Positions 25,843 to 36,118 of a DNA stretch of 64,000 nucleotides are shown here, in pieces. Position numbers and translations under genes: made by a program. The DNA lies in contig NZ_PNEC01000053.1 in assembly GCF_005886345.1 (NCBI RefSeq), positions 40,593 to 104,592 on the forward strand, read 5' to 3'. Origin of the DNA: Pseudoalteromonas phenolica (GTDB taxonomy: Bacteria; Pseudomonadota; Gammaproteobacteria; Enterobacterales; Alteromonadaceae). A model generated the notes under the pieces. That model did not search any database. It worked only from the letters and a program-made list of their open reading frames with translations, and was not told the DNA's origin. The first letter of the stretch is position 1; the number at the start of each line of letters is the position of its first letter.

Positions 25843-27801
25843 TTAAGCCCCAAACCCTAATTGTTTCACTTTACTCAGCACCTCTTGATAGCGAATATCT
25901 GTACAACACCCAAACCCAGCGCGTTGTCGAAATTTCGAAGATGTCGATAGAGGTGAAGTCATGCCTGTTAAGAAACGGGTGAGTATTGCTAAACTTGGCG
26001 CAACACCTATTTGCATTAAATGTTGCCTCAATGCATTCAAGTCATTTCTTAATGCTTCATCTGATGGGAACTCAGTTGATTTAGACTGCTCAAGTTTAGC
26101 AACTTGCCCTCGACACGCTGAGCAGTGACCGCACTGCTCTGGCGCATTTATGTCATCAAAATATCTTGCCAAGTTGTAACTCAAGCACGTATTTAACTCA
26201 AAGAAACGAAGCATAGCAGCAATACGCTTAACCTCAGCTTGCTCTTTTTCTATAAAATAGTCAGCAAGCTCTTTCGCTAAATCTGGCTGGGCTAACTTAC
26301 TTTCATCAACTTGATACACTTGCATCATACGCTTTGATTCAAGTTCGATAAGCCCTTGCTCATGAAGATAATCTAAGGCGGCAACAATACGATTTCTATC
26401 TTGCCCTTGTTGCACTAAGGCTTGTATATCAACAGTGCCCCACACTTTTTTAAAGTGTGTATTAGCAAATATTTGCTGGATAAATTGCTGACGATTTGGA
26501 TCAAACAGGCTTAAAATTTTGTGCTCCGTGTGCAACCATTTAAATCTAAAGTCGGCATAAAAGGCGTATTTAGCTTCAATCACATCTTTTAATTCAAGTT
26601 GTACCAACAGAGTTTTCAGCGCAAGGAGCCTTATATTACTGACCTTAGACGCACTAAGCTCCTGCATTTCCCATAAACCAAGCTGTTGCTGAGATTGAAT
26701 TTCCTCAATCAGTGCTTGAATACTCGTTTGTTCAGGCGTATCGGCATATACAAAGTTCTCAAGCGTAGCAACACCATCTAAATTTGCTAGCGTGATACAT
26801 TCTGAAAATTGTCCATCACGGCCTGCTCTCCCAATCTCTTGGCTATAATTCTCTATCGATTTTGGTAAATCATAGTGCACCACAAAACGGATATCAGATT
26901 TATCTATACCCATACCAAACGCGATAGTGGCAACTATCACTTGCTTTTGGTTACTCATGAAGTCATTTTGAATGCTTTGACGAAGTCCATCGTCTAAACC
27001 TGCATGATATGCAGCAGCATTAATGCCTGCAGCTTGTAATTGCTTTGCGACTTGCTCGGCTTGTTGTTGCAAAGTTACATAAACAATCCCAGCCCCAGTT
27101 TGCTGTTTTAAATAACCTATAAGTGCTGGGATTTTTTCTTCTTCAGAGTAAGCATAAACACTTAAATCTAGATTAGCGCGATAAAAGCCAGTTTGAACAA
27201 TATGCTCAGGTTTTATATCAAAACGTCTTGCCATGTCGTGCTTTACTTTTTTTGTGGCTGTTGCAGTTAATAACAACACCAGTGGAATATCTAATTCGTT
27301 ACGATAGTCAGGTAATTTGAGATAATCAGGTCTAAAGTTATGACCCCATTCAGAGATACAGTGCGCTTCATCAACAACCAGCATAGAAATTGGTACTTGC
27401 TTAATGAATTCTCTAAAACGCTCATTTTTAAAACGCTCAACCGAGATCATCAATACCTTTGTGCTGCCATTTCTGACATTTTGCATTACTAACTGACTTT
27501 CTTCTCGGCTTAACGTGGAATCTAAACTCGCAGCATTTATACCTTTGCTTTTTAAAAACTCTAGCTGATCTTTCATTAACGCCAGTAAAGGTGAAATCAC
27601 TAAAGTTAAATCGGGTAACTGTAAGGCTGTTAGTTGATAGCATAGGGACTTGCCTGAACCCGTAGGGAAGATAGCTAGGCTAGAATGGCCGTTTACTAAC
27701 TGGGTAATTGTTTGTTCTTGGCCTGGTCTAAATTCTGAGAAGCCAAAATATTGCGCTAAGGTTTGATGAAGCACCGACTCGGTCATGATGCGAAATTCCA
27801 T
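25843..27801 (-). CDS. RecQ-family ATP-dependent DNA helicase
   Basis: 652-residue 3'-5' DNA helicase. Walker A is FPTGSGKSLCYQ, Walker B/motif II is VVDEAHCISEWGHNFRPDY with the RecQ aromatic loop, and motif VI is QEIGRAGRDGQ. A zinc-binding segment follows (Cys in LNTCLSYN, then CGHCSAC). The C-terminal part is shorter than in canonical RecQ and I see no clear HRDC domain, so this is probably a RecQ paralogue and not the housekeeping recQ. ATG 27801 has no clear ribosome site; ATG 27786 (MTESVLHQ) is an alternative. It is two bases ahead of anmK. Confidence 0.9.
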   Translation of the reverse strand: MEFRIMTESVLHQTLAQYFGFSEFRPGQEQTITQLVNGHSSLAIFPTGSGKSLCYQLTALQLPDLTLVISPLLALMKDQLEFLKSKGINAASLDSTLSREESQLVMQNVRNGSTKVLMISVERFKNERFREFIKQVPISMLVVDEAHCISEWGHNFRPDYLKLPDYRNELDIPLVLLLTATATKKVKHDMARRFDIKPEHIVQTGFYRANLDLSVYAYSEEEKIPALIGYLKQQTGAGIVYVTLQQQAEQVAKQLQAAGINAAAYHAGLDDGLRQSIQNDFMSNQKQVIVATIAFGMGIDKSDIRFVVHYDLPKSIENYSQEIGRAGRDGQFSECITLANLDGVATLENFVYADTPEQTSIQALIEEIQSQQQLGLWEMQELSASKVSNIRLLALKTLLVQLELKDVIEAKYAFYADFRFKWLHTEHKILSLFDPNRQQFIQQIFANTHFKKVWGTVDIQALVQQGQDRNRIVAALDYLHEQGLIELESKRMMQVYQVDESKLAQPDLAKELADYFIEKEQAEVKRIAAMLRFFELNTCLSYNLARYFDDINAPEQCGHCSACRGQVAKLEQSKSTEFPSDEALRNDLNALRQHLMQIGVAPSLAILTRFLTGMTSPLSTSSKFRQRAGFGCCTDIRYQEVLSKVKQLGFGA

Positions 27802-27898
27802 GTTTACAACTGCTTAGCTAAGATAGCATATTATCAACCCCAAATAATACCGACGAGCTTATCATCAGGGTTGATATACCAACTGTTTCATGTGGTGT

Positions 27899-29452
27899 TT
27901 AGCGTTTAAAACGCACGACTAATTCAACCATATCTTTTGATACCTGCGACATTTCTTCACTAGATTGCTCAACGTTAGAAGCACTTTGAAGACTATCACC
28001 AGCTAAGGCCGCGATATTGACCACTTGCTGATTAATGTCATCAGAAACACTCGCTTGTTGCTCTATTGCTGCTGCAATTTGCAATGACATGTCATTAATT
28101 TTATCTATTGACTCGTTAATTTGTGCTAATACATTGGTACTCTGTATTAAATGTGCCATCCCCTGATTTGACTCTTGCTCACCTTGCTCAGCAACATTCA
28201 CCGCTTGTGATGTACTGTGAGAAAGTTCATTGATGATCCCTTGAATCTCTTGTGTTGATTGCTGCGTTCTTTGCGCCAAATTACGTACCTCATCCGCCAC
28301 AACAGCGAAACCTCTCCCCTGCTCTCCTGCTCTTGCAGCTTCAATTGCAGCATTCAGTGCCAATAGATTAGTTTGTTCAGCAATTTGTTCGATAAACTGA
28401 GCTGCATCAGCAATTCTAGAGGTTTGCTTTGATACGCCCTCTACCGAATGTTTAATATTTAAAACTGTTGCAGTCAAAGACGCCATGGCTCCTTTAGTTT
28501 GCTCGCTCAGTTGAGCACTTTTTTCTGCTAGATCATGAGACTCACCAGCTTGCTCAGCTGTTGCCTGAACATGACTTGATACATCGTTGATTGTCATGGT
28601 CATTTCATTCATTGCGGTTGCAACCTGTTCAGTTTTGAGCTGTTGTTGCTGTAACTGCTCTGTGGCGTTGTGGGCCATTTTCAAAGATACTGTTGCACCA
28701 CTAGACACTTGTTTGGCAGCTTCATCGATTCTCGTAACGACTGTATCTAGATGTGCTTTTTCACTTAAAATTCTGACGTGTAAGTCTGCAATATCACTGG
28801 GGTAAGTTGAGTAAACTTGTTTTGATATGTCATCGCTAAAACTACTCGATAGTTCTTGACTTAAGGATTTAAAATAGAGATTTTTTTGTCGGCTTTTCAA
28901 TACCAAAGAAATAAGTGTCGCTAAGATTGTCGCTATAAAAGCAGGTACTTGATAACCGGAAAAAAAGGCAACACTCGCTAGCAAAAGTAAAGCACCAAGC
29001 ATTAAATAATAAGGGTCTAAGTTTAAATTCAGCTTGTTGGTGTTGTTATTATTTACTGCATTATAAATCGCTTCTGCACGCTTCACAGCATCAGCATCCG
29101 GTACGCTTCTAACAGACTCATAACCGACTACTTTACCATTCTCTGTTACAGGCGTTACATAGGCATTAACCCAGTAAAAATCACCATTTTTACAGCGGTT
29201 TTTAACTATGCCCATCCAAGGTTTGCCTTGTTTCAACTCTGTCCACATTGTTCTAAATGCAAGTTCAGGCATATCGGGATGGCGCACTAAGTTATGTGGT
29301 TGACCAATCAACTCTTCTCTTGAGAAGCCACTAACTTGCACAAAATGTTCGTTACACTCGGTAATATTACCATGCAGATCGGTTACAGAAATAAGTTTGA
29401 TATTAGATGAAAAAGTCTTTTGATTTGCAGTGATTGGCTGGTTATTTCTCAT
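27899..29452 (-). CDS. Aer-like PAS-containing methyl-accepting chemotaxis protein
   Basis: 517-residue chemoreceptor. The N-terminal PAS domain (~15-120; [30 protein letters not shown]) is of the Aer type that senses redox state or oxygen through FAD. Two hydrophobic segments near 150-190 anchor it without a periplasmic domain. The C-terminal signalling hairpin tip is [23 protein letters not shown] 29452 is chosen because AAGGGGA lies five bases upstream; an in-frame start 13 codons earlier lacks this. It is divergent from hemH. Confidence 0.9.
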   Translation of the reverse strand: MRNNQPITANQKTFSSNIKLISVTDLHGNITECNEHFVQVSGFSREELIGQPHNLVRHPDMPELAFRTMWTELKQGKPWMGIVKNRCKNGDFYWVNAYVTPVTENGKVVGYESVRSVPDADAVKRAEAIYNAVNNNNTNKLNLNLDPYYLMLGALLLLASVAFFSGYQVPAFIATILATLISLVLKSRQKNLYFKSLSQELSSSFSDDISKQVYSTYPSDIADLHVRILSEKAHLDTVVTRIDEAAKQVSSGATVSLKMAHNATEQLQQQQLKTEQVATAMNEMTMTINDVSSHVQATAEQAGESHDLAEKSAQLSEQTKGAMASLTATVLNIKHSVEGVSKQTSRIADAAQFIEQIAEQTNLLALNAAIEAARAGEQGRGFAVVADEVRNLAQRTQQSTQEIQGIINELSHSTSQAVNVAEQGEQESNQGMAHLIQSTNVLAQINESIDKINDMSLQIAAAIEQQASVSDDINQQVVNIAALAGDSLQSASNVEQSSEEMSQVSKDMVELVVRFKR

Positions 29453-29714
29453 TGTTCCCCTTACTGAACTAGTATTGAGCATTTTTAGCAAAGTCTAGGG
29501 GAGCGAAATCTACTAATAAATTATTTATTTATCAAACTTTAATTATTATTTTACACCAAAATAAATACTAAAGGATTAATAATTACACACTCGACACAAT
29601 GAAAATAAATATGATCTTCATTTTAGTGTCGTACGTACTAAAAATCTTGTAAAATTAGAGTATTACCCTGCCGTTTCCAAAAATTGATAATGGTACCCAC
29701 TAAAGGAGCAATTT

Positions 29715-30731
29715 GTGTCTCGATTTTCTGCTGTCACAGACAACCCACATGAAGGTCGCTTTAATAAAAAAACTGGTATTCTAGTGACAAACTTAGGAAG
29801 CCCAGATGCACCAACAGCAAAGGCGCTTCGAGTATATTTGGCCGAATTTTTGTCTGATCCTAGAATCGTAGAGATCCCTCGTCTTATTTGGTTGATGATT
29901 TTACACGGCATAATCTTAAGAGTTAGGCCTAAGAAGTCAGCGAAAGCCTACCAAAGTATTTGGACTGAAAATGGCTCCCCGCTTATTGATATTTCTCAGC
30001 AACAATCAGACAAAATTGCTGAAAAGTTAAAGGCTAATAACCATAACGTAGAAGTCGAACTTGCCATGCGTTATGGCAACCCTTCAATTGAAGCTGGTTT
30101 AGAAAAACTGAGAGATAAAGGTATAACACGAATTGTTATTTTTCCTTTATATCCTCAATACTCAAGCCCAACAACGGGTTCAACATTCGATGCAGTTGCA
30201 CGTGTATTAAAAAAATGGCGTTGGGTACCCGAATTACACTTTATCAATGGGTATCATACTAACCCTCTCTACATTGAGTCACTTGCGAATAGCATTAGAG
30301 AAGACTTAGAAAAAAATGGGACACCGCAAAAAGTTGTTTTCTCTTACCATGGTATGCCAAAACAATTTTTAGATCACGGTGACCCGTATCACTGCCTATG
30401 TCATCAAACCACGCGGTTAGTTGTTGAAAAATTAGGTTTAAATAAAGAGCTAGTAATGACCACTTTCCAGAGCCGTTTTGGTAAGGCCGAGTGGCTGAAG
30501 CCTTATACTGATGCAACCCTTGAATCCTTTCCAAGCGACGGGATAAAGGATATTGCTATAATCAGTCCTGCATTTAGCGCTGATTGTTTAGAAACATTAG
30601 AAGAGCTAGAAGAAGAAAATCGCGAGATTTTCGAAGAAGCAGGTGGAGAAAAATACCGCTACATTGCTGCATTAAATGACAGAGATGATCATATCAATGC
30701 ACTTTATGATGTATTAAAACCAAATCTTTAA
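29715..30731 (+). CDS. hemH: Ferrochelatase
   Basis: 338-residue enzyme inserting Fe(II) into protoporphyrin IX in the last step of haem synthesis. It begins GILVTNLGSPDAPTA, has IFPLYPQYSSPTTGS in the porphyrin-binding region, the active-site His in VVFSYHGMPKQF, the acidic helix with ETLEELEEENREIF, and the usual TFQSRFGKAEWLKPYT. GTG start with AAGGAG six bases upstream. Length is typical. Monocistronic, followed by a hairpin at 30759. Confidence 0.96.
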   Translation: MSRFSAVTDNPHEGRFNKKTGILVTNLGSPDAPTAKALRVYLAEFLSDPRIVEIPRLIWLMILHGIILRVRPKKSAKAYQSIWTENGSPLIDISQQQSDKIAEKLKANNHNVEVELAMRYGNPSIEAGLEKLRDKGITRIVIFPLYPQYSSPTTGSTFDAVARVLKKWRWVPELHFINGYHTNPLYIESLANSIREDLEKNGTPQKVVFSYHGMPKQFLDHGDPYHCLCHQTTRLVVEKLGLNKELVMTTFQSRFGKAEWLKPYTDATLESFPSDGIKDIAIISPAFSADCLETLEELEEENREIFEEAGGEKYRYIAALNDRDDHINALYDVLKPNL

Positions 30732-30758
30732 AGTTTAATTACTGACTGGTTAGAAGAG

Positions 30759-30793
30759 TACGGCAACCTAATGTTTCCTTGGCTGCCGTATTT
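30759..30793 (+). terminator. Hairpin after hemH
   Basis: Ten-base stem with one mismatch (30759-30768 with 30781-30790), 12-base loop, and only three T after it. Lies between convergent genes. Confidence 0.5.
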
Positions 30794-30800
30794 AGATCAG

Positions 30801-33323
30801 TTATCTTACTGATTTCTGAGTTAACATATTCAAACATACTGAAATAGGTTGTGCTGGACTGTAATAAAAACCCTGTATCCTATGACAGCCAAACTCTTCC
30901 AGTATTTTTACTTGTTCAAGTTGCTCTACACCTTCCGCTATAAGTTGAGTACCAATATCCTTACCAAGATCAACCAAGCATTTTACCATTGCCTGCTTTT
31001 TCTTATCTTCAATCAGTGTATCAATGAAAGAGCGATCTATTTTTACAAAATCAACTTTACTCTCTAATAAATTACTCAGCGAAGAATACCCGGTACAGAA
31101 ATCATCTAAAGCAATTTCAACGCCTTTATTTTGCAGTTCACCTAATACTTGCCAAGTATACTGATTGGCAGCAACTGATTCGGTCACTTCAATAGTTAAA
31201 GCATGATATGGAAGGTTATTCATCTCAATTGCTTGTATGATTTGCTTGTATTGGTCATTACTCGATTTAAACTCACTCACTGAGCGATTAATCGACACAG
31301 AGATATGCCTATAACCTAGGCTGTGCATTTTCGCTAAATCTTCACAACTACGCTCTAACACAAGCTGACCTATTTGATGTATCAGACCAAACTCTTCGGC
31401 AACAGGGATGAATTGTGCGGGAGAAACAGCCCCAAGTTCACTGTCAGACCAACGAACTAAGGCTTCAAATTTACTGATCTCACCTGTTTTCGTGTCAATA
31501 ATTGGCTGATAGTGGACAGATAAAAGCTGAAACTTAATGGCTTCTTTTAATTTGTCTCTGAGGTGTATTTTTTTCAAATAAGCGTTTTGAATAACTTCAT
31601 TATATCGTGCGATTTGCCCTGGTGCAGTTTTCTTAGCAGAACCTAAAGCATGGGTTGCATGACTTATCGAGTTAGAAGCGGTAAGTGGTTGCTCTGAAGA
31701 TAATTCAGCAATCCCTATACTGGCAGTAATTTCAACGGAGATTTCATTAAACACATAAGGCAGCGACAATTTAGACTGAATTTTTTCGGCCACAAAAATC
31801 GCATTATCAATACCACTGTTTTGCAATAAGATTGCAAATTCATCGCCACCATAACGACAAACTGTATCTTGACGCCTTACGCCATTTTTTATGCGTTTAG
31901 CCACCGACAATAAAACATTATCCCCGATTTCAGAACCATAAATATCATTTACTTCTTTAAACCTGTCTAAACCAATAAAAAGCAAAACAGATTGTTTTTT
32001 CTTAGCTCGGTTTTCTGAAATGACTTGCTCTAAATTTTCAATAAAACAGCGGCGGTTAGTTAAGCCTGTCAATGGTTCATGATTTGCATAAAAAGTGAGC
32101 TGCGCCTCGCTGCGCTTCCATTCGGTAATATCTCTAAATACAGCAACATAGTTACTTATCTGATTTTGTTCATCTTTAACTACACTGAGCGTCAGCTCTT
32201 CAGGAAAAATTTGACCGTTTTTACGACGATTATAAATTTCACCTTTCCACATTCCTTTGGTGTCTAATGCTTGCCACATTTTTCTATAAAACTGCTTACT
32301 CTGTTGACCCGAAGAAAGTACACCTGGGTCCTTCCCTAATAACTCTTTTCCTGTATAACCGGTTAAATCTTCAAAGGCCTTATTAACCAAAATGATTTTA
32401 TTTTCATGATCAGTGATCATAATTGCATCAGTAGCGTGTTCAAATACTACATTCGTCAACTCTAGCTGCTTGGTTAAAGAATTGATTTGTGAAATGTCTT
32501 GTACTGTTGCGCTAAAAACTCGTTCAGGTATCGGTCCTTCTTCGTTCTCAACATGACCTATTATCCTCATCAATCCTTTGCGTTTAGACAACAATTTATG
32601 TCTCACACGCATATCGAGTTTTGTCAGTTCCCCGGCTTGTATTTGTTTCAGCGCTTCTTCAAGCTTGCCGCTATCTAAAGTTTCTAAACAATCTAAAAAG
32701 CAATCGATACTTAACTCAATATCATGATGCTGGCCAGTCAAATAACGCATTTCTTCACTAAACCAGTGCTTATTTTGGCCTAGGTGCCAATTCCAAGAGC
32801 TGAGTTTCGCAATACGCTCGCTTTTCGCTAATTGCTTGAGGATCATACCTTGTGAAGCGACTTCTAAATTGTGATTAAGCTCAGCGCCCACGATGTAGCT
32901 TAACTCTTGCAAGAAGCCCTGCTGTATATCATTTAGTAGTCTTTCATCTTCATACATACACACCATGATGCCAATCGGTGTGTGATCTAAAGCCCGAAGT
33001 GTTACTCCGGCATAACTATTTATGTTTAATACTTTTAATAACTCATCTTCAAGATAAGTCTCTTGCAAACAATGATTCAGCATGCAAACCCCCTCACTGT
33101 CTTGTGCGTCGTTACAAGGGGTGCCAGCTAAATCATAAGTAATATTAGGTTGAATTTGACCATCTTTAGCGTAACAAACTGTTTGAACTTGAGTGCTTCC
33201 ATTAATAAATTGACCAATTAAACAATGAACAGGAGAAAGCTGTTCAAACATCATTTGAATGGCTTGTTCATATCTCGCTTGGCTATTCTCAAGACTGTAA
33301 AAATGGCTAAAAGAAAGGGACAT
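30801..33323 (-). CDS. GAF-PAS-GGDEF-EAL c-di-GMP signalling protein
   Basis: About 840 residues, cytosolic. An N-terminal GAF-like domain (~1-160) precedes two PAS regions (the second with DHENKIILVNKAFEDLTGYTGKELLG). The GGDEF domain has RYGGDEFAILL with a preceding RRQD inhibitory site. The EAL domain has FEALVRW, TIEVTES, VKIDRSF and AEGVE. Both catalytic centres look intact, so it could make or break c-di-GMP. One oddity is DDFCTGYSS where loop 6 is normally DDFGTG. ATG 33323 is preferred, with GGAA just upstream; GTG 33332 is also in frame. Confidence 0.88.
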   Translation of the reverse strand: MSLSFSHFYSLENSQARYEQAIQMMFEQLSPVHCLIGQFINGSTQVQTVCYAKDGQIQPNITYDLAGTPCNDAQDSEGVCMLNHCLQETYLEDELLKVLNINSYAGVTLRALDHTPIGIMVCMYEDERLLNDIQQGFLQELSYIVGAELNHNLEVASQGMILKQLAKSERIAKLSSWNWHLGQNKHWFSEEMRYLTGQHHDIELSIDCFLDCLETLDSGKLEEALKQIQAGELTKLDMRVRHKLLSKRKGLMRIIGHVENEEGPIPERVFSATVQDISQINSLTKQLELTNVVFEHATDAIMITDHENKIILVNKAFEDLTGYTGKELLGKDPGVLSSGQQSKQFYRKMWQALDTKGMWKGEIYNRRKNGQIFPEELTLSVVKDEQNQISNYVAVFRDITEWKRSEAQLTFYANHEPLTGLTNRRCFIENLEQVISENRAKKKQSVLLFIGLDRFKEVNDIYGSEIGDNVLLSVAKRIKNGVRRQDTVCRYGGDEFAILLQNSGIDNAIFVAEKIQSKLSLPYVFNEISVEITASIGIAELSSEQPLTASNSISHATHALGSAKKTAPGQIARYNEVIQNAYLKKIHLRDKLKEAIKFQLLSVHYQPIIDTKTGEISKFEALVRWSDSELGAVSPAQFIPVAEEFGLIHQIGQLVLERSCEDLAKMHSLGYRHISVSINRSVSEFKSSNDQYKQIIQAIEMNNLPYHALTIEVTESVAANQYTWQVLGELQNKGVEIALDDFCTGYSSLSNLLESKVDFVKIDRSFIDTLIEDKKKQAMVKCLVDLGKDIGTQLIAEGVEQLEQVKILEEFGCHRIQGFYYSPAQPISVCLNMLTQKSVR

Positions 33324-33423
33324 AATTTCCACTTTTAAAAATGCGATAACTTAAAATGCACGAGTGAAGATTATAGTGGAATTTTCTTACGATGTTTTGT
33401 GGTTAGATCAAAGAAGTGAATAT

Positions 33424-33459
33424 AAATTGCCACATCAAAGCGATATGAAGTGGCAATTT
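33424..33459 (-). terminator. Hairpin after the YfcC-family gene
   Basis: Perfect ten-base inverted repeat (33424-33433 with 33450-33459) with a 16-base loop, 20 bases past the minus-strand stop at 33479. The following sequence is AT-rich but has no clean U-run. Confidence 0.45.
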
Positions 33460-33478
33460 ATTAATGCAAGTAAGTCTG

Positions 33479-34882
33479 TTACTGAATGACTGGTTGTACG
33501 TCTAAGCCATAGCCGAACATAACCGCTAACACAAGTACTGTTGATGCCGCAGCCATAAGTTTTAACATAAGAGGTAAACAGAATCTAAACCAATGCGTAT
33601 ATGGTACGCCAGCCATACCTAAAATACCCATCAATACAGCATTTGTTGGAATGATCATATTTGAAAAGCCATCACCAAATTGATAAGCAAGTACAGCTAC
33701 TTGACGAGGCACGCCAACCAGATCACCCAAAGGAGCCATAAGTGGCATAGTGACATAAGCCTGACCTGAACCTGAAGGAATAAACGTATTCAGTAAAGTT
33801 TGGATAATCAACATACCAACTGCAGAGATTTCAGCTGCAACATGAGACAGCGGTAAAGACATACCATGTACTAGAGTATGTAGAATTTGTCCATCTTCAA
33901 GAATAAGCGCTATACCACGAGCAACACCGATTAAAATCGCAGTGGTCACCAAATCTGAAACACCTTCAATAAAACGCTCTGCTGTTTCATCTGCTGACAA
34001 CTTACCTAAAATGGCAACAACCGCCCCCCAAGCAACGAACACACCACCAAGTTCATATAAATACCAGCCTTGAGTTGCTATACCCCACACAGCCACGGTT
34101 AAAGTCACTAAAAAGCTGCCTAAAATAAGCTGATGTCTTTTATTTAATTTAGGATAGTTAGGCTGCTCTTTACCCTCTAGTGGACAAGGTACGCCTACCA
34201 TCATTGATTTGCTTGGATCTTCGCTTACCTTTTTCGCATAGCTCCATACATGATGAAAACCAATTAAAACAAATGGCACGAAAATAGCGAATCGCAACCA
34301 TATACCTGAGTAAACAGGAATTTCAGCAATCTGTTGAGCGATTAACACTGTGAATGGGTTGAATGCAGATACACCATAACCAATACCATAACCGGCCACA
34401 ATCATACCCACTGCAGTCATAGCATCTAAACGCATGGCTTTACATAAAGCCACTAAAATAAGCACAAAAGGGATATACTCGCCAGCAGTGCCAATCGCAC
34501 TTGAAGCCAATGCGAAACAAAACACCACCATAAATATCAGACGCTGCGGTTTTGTTCCATGCTTCTCAAGTAATCGACCAATCAGCGCATCAACTGTGCC
34601 TGTTGCTCGAGCTATAGCCAGAACACCACCTACAATTAATACAAAGAAAATAACATCTTGCGCAGCAGCAAAGGCGCGAGGAATAGAAGTCAGTAAATCC
34701 CAAGGAGTGAGGTAAGTTTTATCTGCTACTTGCGCATAAGTGCCAGCAACAACCATTTGACGACCGGTTTCTGTCGTACTGGTTTCAAAAAAGCCCTGCG
34801 GCACAATCCAGGTCGCAAATAACGCAGCAACCATCATGCCCAATAATAAAATTAAGGTATGGGGTACTTTCATATTACCCAT
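33479..34882 (-). CDS. YfcC-family inner-membrane transporter
   Basis: 467-residue polytopic protein of the YfcC/DcuC-like family, predicted to carry C4-dicarboxylates, short-chain acids or amino acids. It shows KVPHTLILLLGMMV at the start, about 12 hydrophobic segments, and the characteristic regions DVIFFVLIVGGVLAIARATG, SSAIGTAGEYIPFV, and FIPSGSGQAYVTMPLMAPLGD. AGGAG lies upstream of ATG 34882. It is a single gene. Substrate cannot be fixed from sequence. Confidence 0.85.
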   Translation of the reverse strand: MGNMKVPHTLILLLGMMVAALFATWIVPQGFFETSTTETGRQMVVAGTYAQVADKTYLTPWDLLTSIPRAFAAAQDVIFFVLIVGGVLAIARATGTVDALIGRLLEKHGTKPQRLIFMVVFCFALASSAIGTAGEYIPFVLILVALCKAMRLDAMTAVGMIVAGYGIGYGVSAFNPFTVLIAQQIAEIPVYSGIWLRFAIFVPFVLIGFHHVWSYAKKVSEDPSKSMMVGVPCPLEGKEQPNYPKLNKRHQLILGSFLVTLTVAVWGIATQGWYLYELGGVFVAWGAVVAILGKLSADETAERFIEGVSDLVTTAILIGVARGIALILEDGQILHTLVHGMSLPLSHVAAEISAVGMLIIQTLLNTFIPSGSGQAYVTMPLMAPLGDLVGVPRQVAVLAYQFGDGFSNMIIPTNAVLMGILGMAGVPYTHWFRFCLPLMLKLMAAASTVLVLAVMFGYGLDVQPVIQ

Positions 34883-35013
34883 TTACACGCTCCTATTCTT
34901 ATAAATCTAAGACTGCCTGACAGTCTGGAGCGCGCATAATACCTAAATCGGCACCATTATTCACCTTCAAGATGTCATCAAATGAAAACGGGATTTGCTT
35001 TCAGCACACGTTT

Positions 35014-35395
35014 TTAACACGCTTCAATTAAATGTGTTCTATTTCTACCCGCTTCTTTCGCACTATATAATGCTCTATCAGCTTGTTTTAAAACGGTATC
35101 AATATCATCACTTACATCTGGCCAGCGTGCAATACCAATAGATGTAGTGACATGCCCAACCATGCCAAAATCATGCGCTGCAATATTCTTACGTAAGCGC
35201 TCAGCAATCTTAAAAGCGACATCACACTCTATATTTGGCAAGAAAATTAAAAACTCTTCTCCGCCAGATCGACACACCAGATCTTGTTCACGGGCACATT
35301 GTTTCATTAAAGTTGCAAATTGCTTGATAACCATATCACCCACATCATGGCCAAAGTTGTCATTTACCCGCTTAAATGATCAATATCGAGAGCTA
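35014..35395 (-). pseudogene. Broken diguanylate cyclase (GGDEF) fragment
   Basis: The minus strand encodes most of a GGDEF domain: SGGEEFLIFLP active site, TTSIGIARWP and ADRALYSAKEAGRNR at the end. The remaining frame opens at ATG 35343, inside the domain. Just upstream the DNA still encodes LDIDHF/KRVNDNFGHDVGD, but a missing base near 35374-35376 (catttaag for cattttaag) shifts the frame, and a stop precedes it. The N-terminal sensor and first part of the domain are absent. The 109-residue piece is unlikely to fold as a cyclase. Confidence 0.8.
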
Positions 35396-35738
35396 ATTAG
35401 CCAACTTTCCTGCATAAACTCCATTTGCTTCAAGGGTATCTTGGAGTAGTAAGTCTTATTGAACCTTATAGGCTGCAAATAAAGCGTGGCCCAAGGTAAG
35501 TAACACACCAAAAAACGACAGTATTAATACCAACGTTTTAAATCGAGGCGTCTAAAGACGCGGAAGACATTAACCAAATTAACCTATAAATGGCCAAATA
35601 CATGCAGATACTTCTATCATTTAATAAGGTACAGATTTAGATTGATGACTGTATTAATCTAAATCAAATTCTTGCTCTAAATTCTTCATACCAATTATAA
35701 CAACAAAAAAGCATCTAAAGAGGAGAAAAAGATTACAT
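35396..35738. other. Intergenic region, no clear gene
   Basis: AT-rich sequence beyond the GGDEF remnant. I find a short hairpin around 35548-35562 (gcgtc-taaa-gacgc) and a purine-rich AGAGGAG at 35719-35725, but no gene. It may hold further eroded pieces of the cyclase gene. Confidence 0.4.
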
Positions 35739-35801
35739 GTGAAACAATCTCATTACATATTAAATAATGGATGTCGTCTTTTGTACCAAGTCTCGTTATA
35801 A
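35739..35801 (+). CDS. Possible 20-residue small protein or leader peptide
   Basis: GTG 35739 opens a 20-codon frame (MKQSHYILNNGCRLLYQVSL) ending TAA at 35801, 19 bases before the next small gene. AGAGGAG at 35719-35725 is a strong ribosome site but 13 bases away, longer than ideal. Codon use is unremarkable. It could be chance; listed because of the strong purine motif. Confidence 0.2.
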   Translation: MKQSHYILNNGCRLLYQVSL

Positions 35802-35820
35802 TTAGGTATCTCATTTATGC

Positions 35821-36021
35821 ATGACTTATATGGTTTACAGTAAACTAAAAACATTAGCTTCCCATCTTACTATTGCTTGTATTTTACTTGCTTGTTTATG
35901 GCTGTTTGCCAGTGATAAACACATCCTGATTATTGGCAACTCTCTCATTTTGGCTTATATCGTTTCTATTTTGGGTTTTTGTGTCATTCCAAAAAAGAAA
36001 AAAAGCATTAAAAAAAATTAA
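35821..36021 (+). CDS. Small two-helix membrane protein
   Basis: 66 residues with two hydrophobic helices (LTIACILLACLWLF and ILIIGNSLILAYIVSILGFCVI) separated by a short SDKH turn and ending in a basic tail PKKKKSIKKN, which suggests both ends face the cytoplasm. No family recognised and no good ribosome site; ATG 35830 is an alternative start. It is the first gene of a same-strand run to 39120. Confidence 0.5.
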   Translation: MTYMVYSKLKTLASHLTIACILLACLWLFASDKHILIIGNSLILAYIVSILGFCVIPKKKKSIKKN

Positions 36022-36118
36022 GGTTTACAACTTCAACTAATTTAATAACATTAAATCAATCGCTTTAATGTAAAAACCAAGTCTATACTTTTATAAATCC
36101 CACAAAGAATGTTTACCT

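Noticed and set aside
35737..35742. AUG-stop minimal frame (ATGTGA) after AGAGGAG
   Set aside because: Such start-stop elements are regulatory in some cases, but nothing here supports it; the overlapping GTG frame is at least a peptide.
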